Shown here: positions 47,788 to 57,934 of the stretch, in pieces
Layout of the letters: each line of letters starts with the position of its first letter
Position numbering within the stretch: position 1 is the first letter of the stretch
Assembly: GCA_965178125.1 (NCBI GenBank)
Contig: OZ237745.1
Location: 744,001 to 808,000 of the forward strand
Reading direction: 5' to 3'
From: Bilabrum cf. latius
Lineage: Eukaryota; Bigyra: Bicosoecida; Bigyra; Bicosoecida
Length of the DNA stretch: 64,000 nt
Program-made: the position numbers and the translations under genes
The notes under the pieces: model-generated
What the model was told of the DNA's origin: nothing
The model's database searches: none
What the model saw: the letters and a program-made list of their open reading frames with translations, nothing else

Positions 47788-47959
47788 GACGCGTACTGGA
47801 TCAGCGCAAATTTTCTTCGCGTTCAGTCTCCAGGCTTTTGCTATCGCTGCCAGCTCGTCTGCGACCGTGCCGCTGTAGTGAAACTTGGTATGCCCGATGT
47901 TGTTCCGTGTGTTTCTACCGCTGTCTCAGCTACCTGTATTTGTCTTTGTAATCCGCAGC
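47788..47959. other. Spacer between the ADH-like gene and the small acidic gene
   Basis: 172 bp, same-strand spacer. It ends in atccgcag directly before the base preceding the ATG, a good 3' splice site, so the small gene may have a 5' UTR intron. Confidence 0.35.
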
Positions 47960-48325
47960 ATGGCAGAAGACGGTGCCACTGAGTTCGAGGAGGATCACGA
48001 GACTGTGTAGAGGCTTGCCGCCATCGATGCAGTCATCAAGACGATGCAATCATAGGACGTAGAGGCTATTGATACGCTTGATTCCGCATGGAAGTCCGCG
48101 GTATCTGGCGCTGGCTCGTAGCCGGGTGGCACGGTGGATGCTCTCGCAACACTGACCTCGGCTGTCGTGCCACACATTCCAAGAGACAAGCTCCGCGTGG
48201 ATCTTCTTTCGAGCAGTGACATCGATGCGATTGCCAGCGGCGCAGAGGCTACGGATGAGATGGGGCACTGCCCCGTCGAGCTGACGAGGCAGGACCTGGT
48301 GGAGTGCTTCCGTAGCTGCGCTTGA
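47960..48325 (+). CDS. Small acidic protein of unknown function
   Basis: ATG at 47960, 121 codons, stop TGA. Contains three TAGs in its first half (E-T-V-Q-R-L, M-Q-S-Q-D-V, A-G-S-Q-P-G), so in the standard code only a 64-codon tail is visible. The protein is acidic (starts M-A-E-D-G-A-T-E-F-E-E-D) and helical, with S-A-W-K-S-A and ends F-R-S-C-A. No signal peptide or membrane segment. An AATAAA lies 120 bp after the stop. I do not recognise a family; short helical acidic subunits of larger complexes are one possibility, but this is a guess. Confidence 0.6.
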
Positions 48326-48444
48326 TCCGGCGCACGGGGGCGTTCAATCCAGGATTGGCTCTGAATTGCAAATTGCAACACCCTGATTTGCACAGAAATT
48401 TTTTAGTATTTAGTCCGTGAGAAAGCCTCGATCAAGCACATTGC

Positions 48445-48450
48445 AATAAA
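48445..48450 (+). terminator. Poly(A) signal-like AATAAA downstream of the small acidic gene
   Basis: AATAAA 120 bp after the TGA, in the 134-bp convergent gap before the end of the LRR receptor gene. Position fits a cleavage signal; not proven. Confidence 0.45.
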
Positions 48451-48459
48451 CAGTAGACA

Positions 48460-51400
48460 TCATGAGCCGTAGGACCGCCCGCTCTCTAGTCGGTCCTCGC
48501 GAAGGAACCTTTTGGCACCCTGTTCAGCTGACCCATCAGGAAGCGGATCGTCTGCGGAGGACAACTCAAAGCCGCAGCAGCATGAAGCAAAGGAGCGCGC
48601 GCAGCACCCCACTGGCTCCACGCACCGCGCTAGGTTCCCACAGCACAGCGAAGGGCACTCTGCGTCTTGGACGACAGGTCGTCCAGAGCGTAGCCCCGGT
48701 CGGCGCGCATATCGCGGGGTACAAATCGACAGCCACATCCCACCGCACGCCAGCTGGCATGCCACAATCCGCGGTCCACAAGTGTCACTGCACGCATCAA
48801 AGCACGACGCGCAGTCGTGCACGACGCAGCCCAGCGTGGTGCACCCGAGTGAGAGCTCAATCGCTACTTCGTTCTCAGAAACGAAATCCAGCCCATCCTG
48901 GGCCCCCACCACTGCATCACTACCATGCATGCGCTATCCAGGCGTCGCAGCAACCAGTGGTGTGCCAGTCGCGGGGGTCTAGTACGATGCGGCGGCAGCT
49001 GCTGGGGCCAACGTCGCAGTGCCGAGTCTGCTGGAGGTTGCGCCAATCCCATGAGAGCTCCCACTGGAAGGGGCGTTCGACTAGCTTTGAGATACGTGGC
49101 GGTGCCTGAACTTGGACACGCGACTGCACTTGCAACACAGCCAGGTGCACCTGCTTCTTCGCTCACCAGCACCTTGCCGTCCAGCTCCGCCGCCTCCGCT
49201 GGACACTCCCAGCAGAGCAGATGTCTCAGAGCCCAAGGTAGCATCCTATCCTGGGGTCCGGGTGTACATGCATGGAAAGCAGGCTTTGCAAAGGTATCCC
49301 CCGCATGCTGTTACCCCGTTGACTACTGTGTGTCCTAGGGCCAGCACAATGATCTGCCAGGCAAAAAGCGCAGCCCACAGCAGCAACGTAGCCAGCATGA
49401 TGAACTTGAGGACGTCCTGCATCATCTCAATCTTGGCGTGATCCGCCGTGGTTACACCAGCCAGGAGCGACGCCTGGCACAATTGCAGCAGTAGACCGGC
49501 AAAACAGAGAATGCAGAGGACGGCATTCATCGCAATCGCCTCGATGTTGGATGCTCTACCGCGGAATGGCCTCAGACCGACGTACAGCAAGAGGAAGATG
49601 AACGCAAGCGCAGTAGCAAGCGAGAACTGCCCGAGCTCACCCCAACTTTTCTGCCTGAATACAGCGTTGAACATGGTGGTCTTTGCGAGCTCGACACACT
49701 CCCACCAGAAGAAATCATCTGAGTAGTCGCTTGTCAAGAACGTGAGGCTACCGAACCTGGACTGCATCGTGGTCCCATCGACACTGCCTGGCACCCCCTT
49801 AGCCTTTGGTAGTCCATCTGAAGGGCTGTGGACCTTGCTTTCGCTCTCGTCTTCGTCTGAGGTGTCGTCTTCGAAGCGTCGCGGCCGCATTGCAAGCGGT
49901 GAAGCGATGGCGCCGACGGTGGACGAGACACCCTCATGCATCGGCCGCTGCATGCTCCCGTACCCGCCCCCAGAGCCAGGATCTAGATCCCCGAGCTGGA
50001 TCCCTTCGCCAGGCAGCTCTCGGCGTAACCCGAGGCGATACTCGCCTATCAGAACGACACGGGCGAAGTCCCTTGACTCTCGCGTGCAGCCGCCGTCGCT
50101 GTCGGAGCAGCAGCCTCCGGTGCCGGGCCCGCCACACATGAGAATAGACGAAATCAGCGGATACGTTAGTGCCATGTCGTGCGTTGTGTCGCCATCGCAC
50201 AGCTATGGTCGGATTGCAAAGCGTCTACCACTACGGTTCACGCCATAGTCTGGCAATTTAGACAAAGTTGGTCCATCCACCAGTCCACCTATTGACGGCG
50301 CCGGCGCCACAACCTCCGCGTCAGCCTGCTTTACACCGACCGATGCTTCGGTCCCTTTGGCACGAAGCTCCCTCGTGACAGCTCGCACCTTTGCTGCATC
50401 GACCTCGCCTGCTCTGCCTACGGTTGCGATAGCGTCCTGCTCGCTGATCTGCCGTTCAAACTCGCCGCAGCACATGCAGCACGGGCGCATTGCCGCAGTG
50501 ACAATCAGCCCAAGTCCTACCAGGCCGTGCGAGAACAGTGCTTGTAAACTGCCACAGGCACCCCAGGCTGTACAGCGGTTCGTGCTGCCGCAGTATATGC
50601 ACGGCTAGATGCAAGCATACCCGCACCGCCTGAATCCCCTGCTTCCAGTCGCGCAACCTACCCGTATGGGACCATCACGCGAGCATACTCCCGGTACCCC
50701 CATTGAGGTGCGCCCAAGCGTGGCACCGAGAAGAACAGGAATCCCCACGGTCCAGCCGGCAATCAAAGCACACGCAATCACATAGTTGAACATCCAGAAT
50801 CCGTTGGATGCGCTGCACTCGATGCGGAAATCTCGCAGCAGGTACCACTTCCCGTCATACTGGCCGGCGCCGTAATCGCATGTGATCATGTGAATGCATG
50901 CAACCGTTATCCCCGAATAGAACAGGGTGCAGATGAGCAGGAACTTGAGGCCCATCCGCTGCAGCCCGCAGGTCTTCTGCAAAGCCGTGAGGGCGAGGAT
51001 AAAAACGGCGGGAGCAGCGATAATGAGCAGAAATTGCACGTTGAAATCCGTCCCGAGTGTGCACGTTACGAGCTGAGTGAAGGTGTTGTAGGCGTAAAAC
51101 ACCACCTCGTCCGCAAAGAAAACGGCCTTGTGCATCTTGCCTGTGCTCTCCGCATTGTCGCTCACAAGCTCCTCGATGATCTTGCTGTTGAGAATAATCT
51201 GCACAAAATACACCATGAGGTGAAGGCGGTGGTAGGCGTGCTCCGCGTGAGCAACCTGATCGTGGTCGTGATCGTGGTCGTGACCATGTCCGTGCCCGTG
51301 TCCGTTGCCTCCGCCATGCGCGTGGTGGCCACCGTGTCTCTCCTGGTGTTTCCCCGTTTCTACACCATCGGAGAACTCAATCTTGCGCTTGTGGTGGTGT

Positions 51401-54400
51401 TCCTTCGCATGCGAGGTGCCATGGCGGTGCGAATGGCTTCGGCTGCCATGCTTGCGTGTGCTCTAGTGTGCGGCACGGTGAGATTCCCCCTCGGCCTCGG
51501 TGCCCGTGTCCGTGTCCTCATCCACCTCCGAGTCGTCGCTGCTGTTGTCCATCAGCAGACCACGGTCGATGCTGCCGGCTGCGATCATTCCTCGGATCGA
51601 CCTTTTCTTTGCCTTGTTGGCCTTTTGCGCCAACGACGACTTGCCGCTGATGTAAAGCCCTGCAAACAGCACGAAACCCACAATGAGCACAACCTGAAAG
51701 ACGGCCGTGATGACCCGGTGGCTCTTGCAAGGGAAGCACTCTCCACCTTCATGCAGGTAGTACCCTTGCGAGCACCTCGCGCACCTTGGGCCGTCGTAGC
51801 CATCTCCGCAGTGGTGGTCTGCGTGGACACCGCCGTGGCATGCTTCGTGGGAGTAGCACGGCAGAAACACGACGCTGGAAGTGTCGGTGGACGACGTGTT
51901 CCTCCACCACCCGTGCTGGGCTTCAAGAGAATCGTGTGGGGAACTGTTGCCGGGGCAGAACGACCCAGCCATGTCGCACAGCTCACATTTCTCGTAGTAG
52001 TCCGAGTAGAAATACCCGGGATAGCACTACGGGTCGTTGTGCGGGTCCGTGCTCCCGCAGTTGGCGTTATCGGGACACTCCACGCAGAACGGAGGGCTGC
52101 CATACGATGTTCCCACGGAGCATTTGCAGTACGAATACTGGTAGTACAGAGGATCCAGGAATACTCTGAGGTACGGACTTAACTCACTGCCGTCGTCATC
52201 TTTTTGGTTGGCCAAGAAAAAGGACGGGCAGGAATAGGTCGGCCAGCCCCCGCCGCCGACCAGGTCGTATGTGGACGAGGGCACCAGGAAGGACGGCACG
52301 CCCCTCCCCGTCCTGTTGTAGCACTGGGGATTCTGGCGCATGTCCAGGGAGCGAAGCGCGGAGAACGTTCGTAGCTCCGATGGTATCTCTCCGCTGTAGT
52401 TGGAGTTGAAGAGGTCTAGGCTCTGGAGGTTGTCCAGCCTGCTCCATCTCCAGCGATTGTCGTCGTCTGACAGTCGAGATAAGGTGCCTCGCAGGTCCAG
52501 CTCAGTGAGAGCAGGGGGGAGCTGCGTGGTGGTCAGGTGCAAGGGCCTGTTCTCTGCCAAAGAGAGGGTCTAGAGACGCTCGTACTGCGTACCCTCTTCG
52601 AACGAGACCAGCCTGTTGTACCCCGCAATGATGGACCGGAGCTCTGATGCGCCCGGAAAGAACTGCTGGTCGAACGGCACGCGGGGGTCTCTCGGCCGCG
52701 TGAAGCTCTGTAGTTGATTCACAGACAGGTCGACTTCTTCCAGCACCTGCCAGCTACCCAGGCCCAGGCAGTCGCCCGCAGAGGCGGAGGTCAGGTTGTT
52801 CTCGCTTAGCAGCAGAGTCGACAGCTGGAAGGGATAGCCCATGTAGGTGCCTGGTCCCTCGTCACATTTGAGCCTGGATATCATGTTGGCGGATGCGTCC
52901 AAATTGCGGGTTACTGTGACCACGTGGTACTGCACGCCGATGCCGACCGTGCTGCTGCCTGCTAGATGTGGCTGGCCTGCCTCCTCCTCCTGGTCCGGTC
53001 CCGATTGGCCCGACAGCACCCGACTCCTCCGCTCACCGTTTACCGGTTCCTCGAACACGCACTTGAACATGCTATCGAAATCCAGCAAGTCTATCTGATT
53101 CGACCGTATGGACACCAGTGGCGTGCGGCCAAGCAGCGGCAGCATGGGTTGGAGCGTCTCCGTCGTGAGTGTCGTCTCACTGAGGTCGATGAGAGTGGCC
53201 GAGACGTTCTCGCACTCGCGGCACGACCCTCCGGGAAGCCTCTGGAGCGGGTTATACGACACGTCCACCACGTCAAGTGACGTCATCCCGCAGATTGAAG
53301 CGGGGAGTCCCTCGATGCGATTCTGCGAGAGGTCGACCGCCTCGAGCAGTGACAGGTTCCCAACGCCGTCGGGCACCATCCCAGACAGGCGGTTGCTGCC
53401 CAGACTCAGCCTCTGCAGCTTCTCCCACTGTGCCATGCAGCTAGGCAGGTCTCCTGATAGCCGATTTCTGCTGAGATCGAGCGTTTTCAGTCCAGTTGCA
53501 GCGCACAGTGCGGTCGGGACCGGCCCCGTCAGGTCGCAGTTGCTGGCCTCAATCACCATCAGCGGCGCGCTCACCGCTGTCCCTTCGCTCACGAGCGGGC
53601 CGGTGAAATCTGAGAAGGACAATTTCACCTCTCGAAGGGCAGGCAAGCGCCACAGCCAAGCTGGCAGGTTCCCGGAAAGCTCTGTGTTTGCCAAGTAAAG
53701 TGACTGCAGCTTGCCCAGCGACTATTCCCCGCCGGCGAGCGTCGGTGGCAGTTCTCCCGTGAGAGGGTTTACAGAGAGGTCCAATAAGTTCATGCTTGTC
53801 AGCGAGGTAAATATGCACGGCGGTATTTGTCCATGCAAGATATTCTCTGCCAGTTGCAGCTGGAGGATAGCCTCGAGGCTGCAGAGCGCGGTTGGGATCG
53901 TCCCGGTGAGATCGTTGCCACTCAGGTCTAGATACTCCAATGTACCCCCTAACTCCTTAATACTCGAAGGGATGGATCCTGTCAAGTAATTGTTCTCGAG
54001 GTCAAGTATCTCGAGAGCAGACTTGCTACTAACTGACGCAGGTATTTCGCCTTCAAAACGGTTCGAAGCTAGCCTTATTTCGCGCAAATCTACGGGGGCC
54101 TGCTGTCTATCGCCTAAAAATGCAGTAATGGGTCCACTGATGTCATTCTCGCTCAGATTAATGACCTCAAGGCTTCGCAACCCAACATAATTTGGAAGCG
54201 TACCGCACAGGCCATTTCTCCGCAAATGAAGCTCGGTCACCTGGCCTCCGACGCACGTCACACCGTACCACGCAGGATTACAAGGGTCCAGACTCTCGTC
54301 GTGCTTCGACCAACCGGCTTGATTCATCCAATCAGGGCCGCTGAGGGCGTCATAGAGTGACAGCAGATCGACTGCTGCAGGATTCGCTTTTGCATCGCAA

Positions 54401-54450
54401 AGCCGCCCGCTCAGGGCTGCGAAGAGTATGATTAAAAGTGTATAATGCAT
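48460..54450 (-). CDS. Leucine-rich-repeat multipass membrane receptor with His-rich segment
   Basis: Single exon, about 1,996 aa; ATG at 54450 opens a signal peptide (M-H-Y-T-L-L-I-I-L-F-A-A-L). Ten TAGs; stop TGA. The ectodomain begins with an LRRNT cap (W-Y-G-V-T-C) and many plant-type repeats (L-x-G-x-I-P, e.g. L-T-G-S-I-P-S-S-I), down to about 52200. A Cys-rich juxtamembrane part (C-P-D-N-A-N-C-G, G-Y-D-G-P-R-C-A-R-C) precedes the first membrane helix (about 51700-51640). A loop at about 51225-51460 is very His-rich. Further hydrophobic helices lie at about 51200-50700 and 49650-49300, with W-W-E-C-V-E-L before a late pair, a layout seen in large protist membrane receptors. The cytosolic tail is Cys/Ser-rich. 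The ligand is unknown. Start chosen because the signal peptide begins there. Confidence 0.8.
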
Positions 54451-54666
54451 TTCCGACTGCCGCACGGCTTCCACCCTGTGTTGTGAGGAGAAAGAAACGT
54501 CTTCGCCAGGCAGCTGCCGCGGCGTGACGAATGGCAATCAATCCTTGTGTGTTGACCACGCTTGGACGGAATTCAACGATTCGTGCTTAAACATCGCCCG
54601 TTAAGTACCGTATTACTGTGACCAAGCAGTCGTGCGCAGTGGAGCAAACTCGTGGAAAGCAGCCCA
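54451..54666. promoter_or_regulatory. Divergent promoter region, LRR receptor / calpain
   Basis: 216 bp between divergent ATGs. AT-richer than the flanking genes; no clear motif. Confidence 0.35.
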
Positions 54667-57600
54667 ATGGACACTCCTGACCAAGAGCTGCTGCTCGCGA
54701 TGCAGGCTAGCCTAAGCTCAAGACGCGCAGAGGAGTAGCGAAGAAAAGTAAGAGATAAGGAGGCTACCGAACTTGCGATTGCGCTGTCCTAGTCCTAGGC
54801 AGGACAGGGTGGCTCACAGCTGGCCATTCCAAGCGCTGGGATCGCAAGTCAAGCAACCCGTTTGGAGGATTCCTTTGCGGGCGAAGATAAAATGGATGAT
54901 CTAGAAGCTGCAATCATAGCATCGATATCAGACGTCGAGGGATAGGCCTGTGGCTCCGGAACGAAATCCAGCGGTGCACGCTTGGCCATTCCGCCGGAGG
55001 GGCATTCGTTGCGAGGCGATTCATGCTCCAATACATCTGATGCAGCTGCAAAATCCTAGCTGCAAGAATGGATGACAGTATGTTAGGTCTCTGCTGGGGC
55101 CAGATTCAGAGATGATCTCTTTCCACCAACCGAGCAGTCCCTCGGTGATCTCAGCGAATCGTCCTTGCAAGTGCAAGTCCACCACTCCGACGGAAGACGA
55201 AGCGTCCGGCGAATCAGACCAACCTGGGCGTCCCCACTTGACCTGTTTCCAACTCGTTAGGACAAGTCGAACGCGACCACATCCGACGAGATCAGGCAGA
55301 TTGCCATTGCTCACGCTGGCCGAAGCGGCAAGAGGGACACCCACGCCGGGGTGATAGAGCTGCAGGACAGGATGGGCCGAGGGATGCCTCTTGATGACAA
55401 AGATGTTGAGCTGGTGCGAGTTCTTGGGGCCTCCATGTTCCAGCTGACCCGCCCAAGCGGCGAGCCGTCAGCGATGGATGTGAGACAGGCAGGTTTGGGA
55501 ACGTGCTGGTTCGTGTCTGCAATGGCGGTTGCTTGCGAACACGAGGGGAACATCCGTAGGCTGTTCCGGCAGAAGACACTGCCTAGCCACGGTATGCTGC
55601 AGCTGCAGCTGTGTGTCGGTGGGGAGTGGCGCGTCGTCACCACGGACGACTGCCTCCCCACGGACAGGGACAACGGGACGCTCCTGTTTACGAGCGGAAG
55701 GATGCAGCAGCTGTGGCCGAGTTACCTGGAAAAGGGCATAGCGAAACTCAGCGGGTCATTCGCCGAGGCTGCAGGGGGCGGCGTGGGTGAAGGACTCAAG
55801 TACCTGACGGGGGCACCCATCGAGCACATCAACACCAAGACTTGCCTCACGGATGGGGAGGAGAAACTCAGGCGACTTGCGCTCCACGCAGCGAGCGGAG
55901 AAGGCGGCCGAAGCTGGCTCCCACGTTGGCTACAAGATCAGTGCGATGAGCGGCCAGCTACTGAGGGGGAGCTGTGGGCACGGCTCCTGAGCTGGTCGCA
56001 GGCTGGGTTCCTCGTCGGAGCGTCGTGCGGCAAGGTCGATCGCGATGAGACGCCTGACGCCGAGCTTCAGCCGCGGTACCAGGCGCGAGGGCTGGTGTTT
56101 AATCACGCCTACAGCATCTTGAAGGTTGTGGAAGTCCCGTTGCCGCTGCTCCCTGAGAGATACAGGCGCACAGTGTCAAGGTCAAGAGATCGTTCCACCA
56201 TGGCAAGTGACGCTGCAAGCCTTCGTGGCGCTAGCGCCCCAGAGAGTGGCGCCGGTACTGGCCTTGGTGGCAGCGTTGTTCTGAGGAGGCATTCGAGCGG
56301 AGAGTTAATGGAAGTAGAACGTGTCGTCGTCCTGCGAAATCCATGGAGCGACGCGAGTGAGGTTGGTTGGAACGGCAGGTACGGGAGGACGTGGGGCGGA
56401 GTCCGTGATTCGCCAGAGGTGAGTAATCTGCTCTTCGGTGACCTAACTGAGGCGCGCGATGGACTATTTTCGTCGTCTTCGATTGCGAGCGGGGCAGGTG
56501 CTGCATCAGCCCACTCCTCCACCATACCGCCAGGCGTGTTCGGGATGGCTTTCGACGATTTCAGGCAGTACTTTGGCTCTGCCGATGCGGCGTGTGCTCG
56601 GAAAGGATACAGTCACGCGAGAATGACAGCCATGATGCCTGTGTCGCTTGCAGTTGATGTGCCCATTTACCCAGCATACGTGGTGACTGACCATTCCAAG
56701 TCAATGTCTGCGACTGCGTGCGTGTCCCAGCTGTGTCAGCGCATGCGGAACGGCATGCAAGTGCGCATGGCCATTGCGCATACGCGTGGTCGCACAGAAG
56801 GTAATGGCGACTCAGTCGCAGCTTCCGCTGCTACTGCCGGGTCCGCTGTTGCCCCATTTGGTGATGACGGTGCTGGTGCAGCCAAAGTGGCAGCAGAGTA
56901 TGGTTGGGAGGTCTCGCGTTGTGAAGACGTGAGCGGCATGGCAGACGTAGGGTGCGTTGTGGTGAGGTTAGCGGGGAAAATGTCTCCACAAGCAGCTGTG
57001 AAAGCCTTGAACAGCAAGCAGTGGGAGCTGGCAGACGGCTAGCACAGCTTGCCAAACAGCGTTGGCGCAACTAGTGGTACGCTCAGTGCAGCTTCGTCAG
57101 TCTCGGCTCCTGTTCCTCCGTAGCTGCTACGCAGCTGTCCCCGCGCCATGGTGGAGTCTGTCAACACAGACTTTTACCTCGACAAGGACTACACCCACGT
57201 GATTGTACCCCTGTCACTGGGCCCGCTCACCACTGAAAGCGCGCAGAGGCTGACCACATCGCTGCACGGTCCCCACGATATGGCACTGACACCGGTCATG
57301 CTAGGGGGGCGGGAGCTGGCTCAAGTGCTGTGTGCGCGCTCGCGTGCGATAGGCAAGGCCATGCCGCTGGCACGGCTAGGACCTGGCTGTTGCGTGTGGA
57401 CGACAGGTGGAGACAGCGGCGATGTGCTTGTGGTTGAGAACAGCAACCCTAACGTGTGGCTTCAGTTGCAGGTAGACTACAGCGAGGGCAGCTCTAACGT
57501 ACACTTCAGCCGAGGCTCAGACGTGACAATGGACTACATATAGCCAAGGAGTCGTTAGGTGCTGCAAATTGCGTCGCAGGCTGACAGCAGAAGAGGATAT

Positions 57601-57735
57601 CGCCTCAGCTTCAAGTTTAGCGCAAAGTCAGTGTCTCCGGCCGCGGTGGCCCACTCCATGGCGAGTGGCACGTTTACGAGGAACTTTCCGTCCATCGTGG
57701 CTGGTTCGGTGCACGAACACGTGAGTGCGGGGTGA
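54667..57735 (+). CDS. Calpain-family cysteine protease with N-terminal ubiquitin-interacting motifs
   Basis: Intracellular cysteine protease. ATG 54667, single exon, 1,022 aa, stop TGA. Eleven TAGs (54736, 54790, 54796, 54943, 55057, 55084, 55258, 57040, 57121, 57541, 57553). The N-terminus carries UIM-like helices (Q-E-L-L-L-A-M-Q-A-S-L-S, A-T-E-L-A-I-A-L-S and D-L-E-A-A-I-I-A-S-I-S), a type of motif that binds ubiquitin. The protease core has Q-A-G-L-G-T-C280-W-F, N-H480-A-Y-S and R-N558-P-W, so the Cys-His-Asn triad is complete, followed by G-V-F-G-M-A-F-D-D-F. Two C2-like beta-sandwich domains follow (56630-57040 and 57150-57730). The core contains no TAG; they cluster in the N-terminal region and in linkers. 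No EF-hand domain. In the standard code the gene would start at a GTG at 55351 and lose both ends. Confidence 0.9.
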
Positions 57736-57934
57736 ACAGTGTGTCCGGCCGGACTCGAGTCCGGACTCCGGACTCCGGATGCCGGATGCCGGACTGTGTG
57801 CCGCCGAACAATAAAATCGTGTAGATCTACAAATCCACACTTAAGTATATCTTGAGATGTCATTCATTCGGTTCAGATTTGGTTGGCGGGCCAGGCCCGC
57901 CAACATAGTACACAGCCACGTTCGCGCGATCGTC
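57736..57934. other. Convergent 3' region with a perfect 16-bp palindrome and short repeats
   Basis: 199 bp between calpain and USP stops. Contains the perfect palindrome CCGGACTCGAGTCCGG (57749-57764) running into tandem CCGGACT and CCGGATG units to about 57793, then AATAAA at 57810-57815, placed 75 bp after the calpain TGA as a plausible poly(A) signal. The repeat could fold into a hairpin in the calpain 3' UTR. Confidence 0.6.

Noticed and set aside
48462-49109. 215-codon open frame on the plus strand, rich in Arg/Ser/His
   Set aside because: The minus-strand frame continues the LRR receptor's tail through TAGs to a TGA at 48460, and the same frame runs from the signal peptide. The plus frame has no recognisable features.
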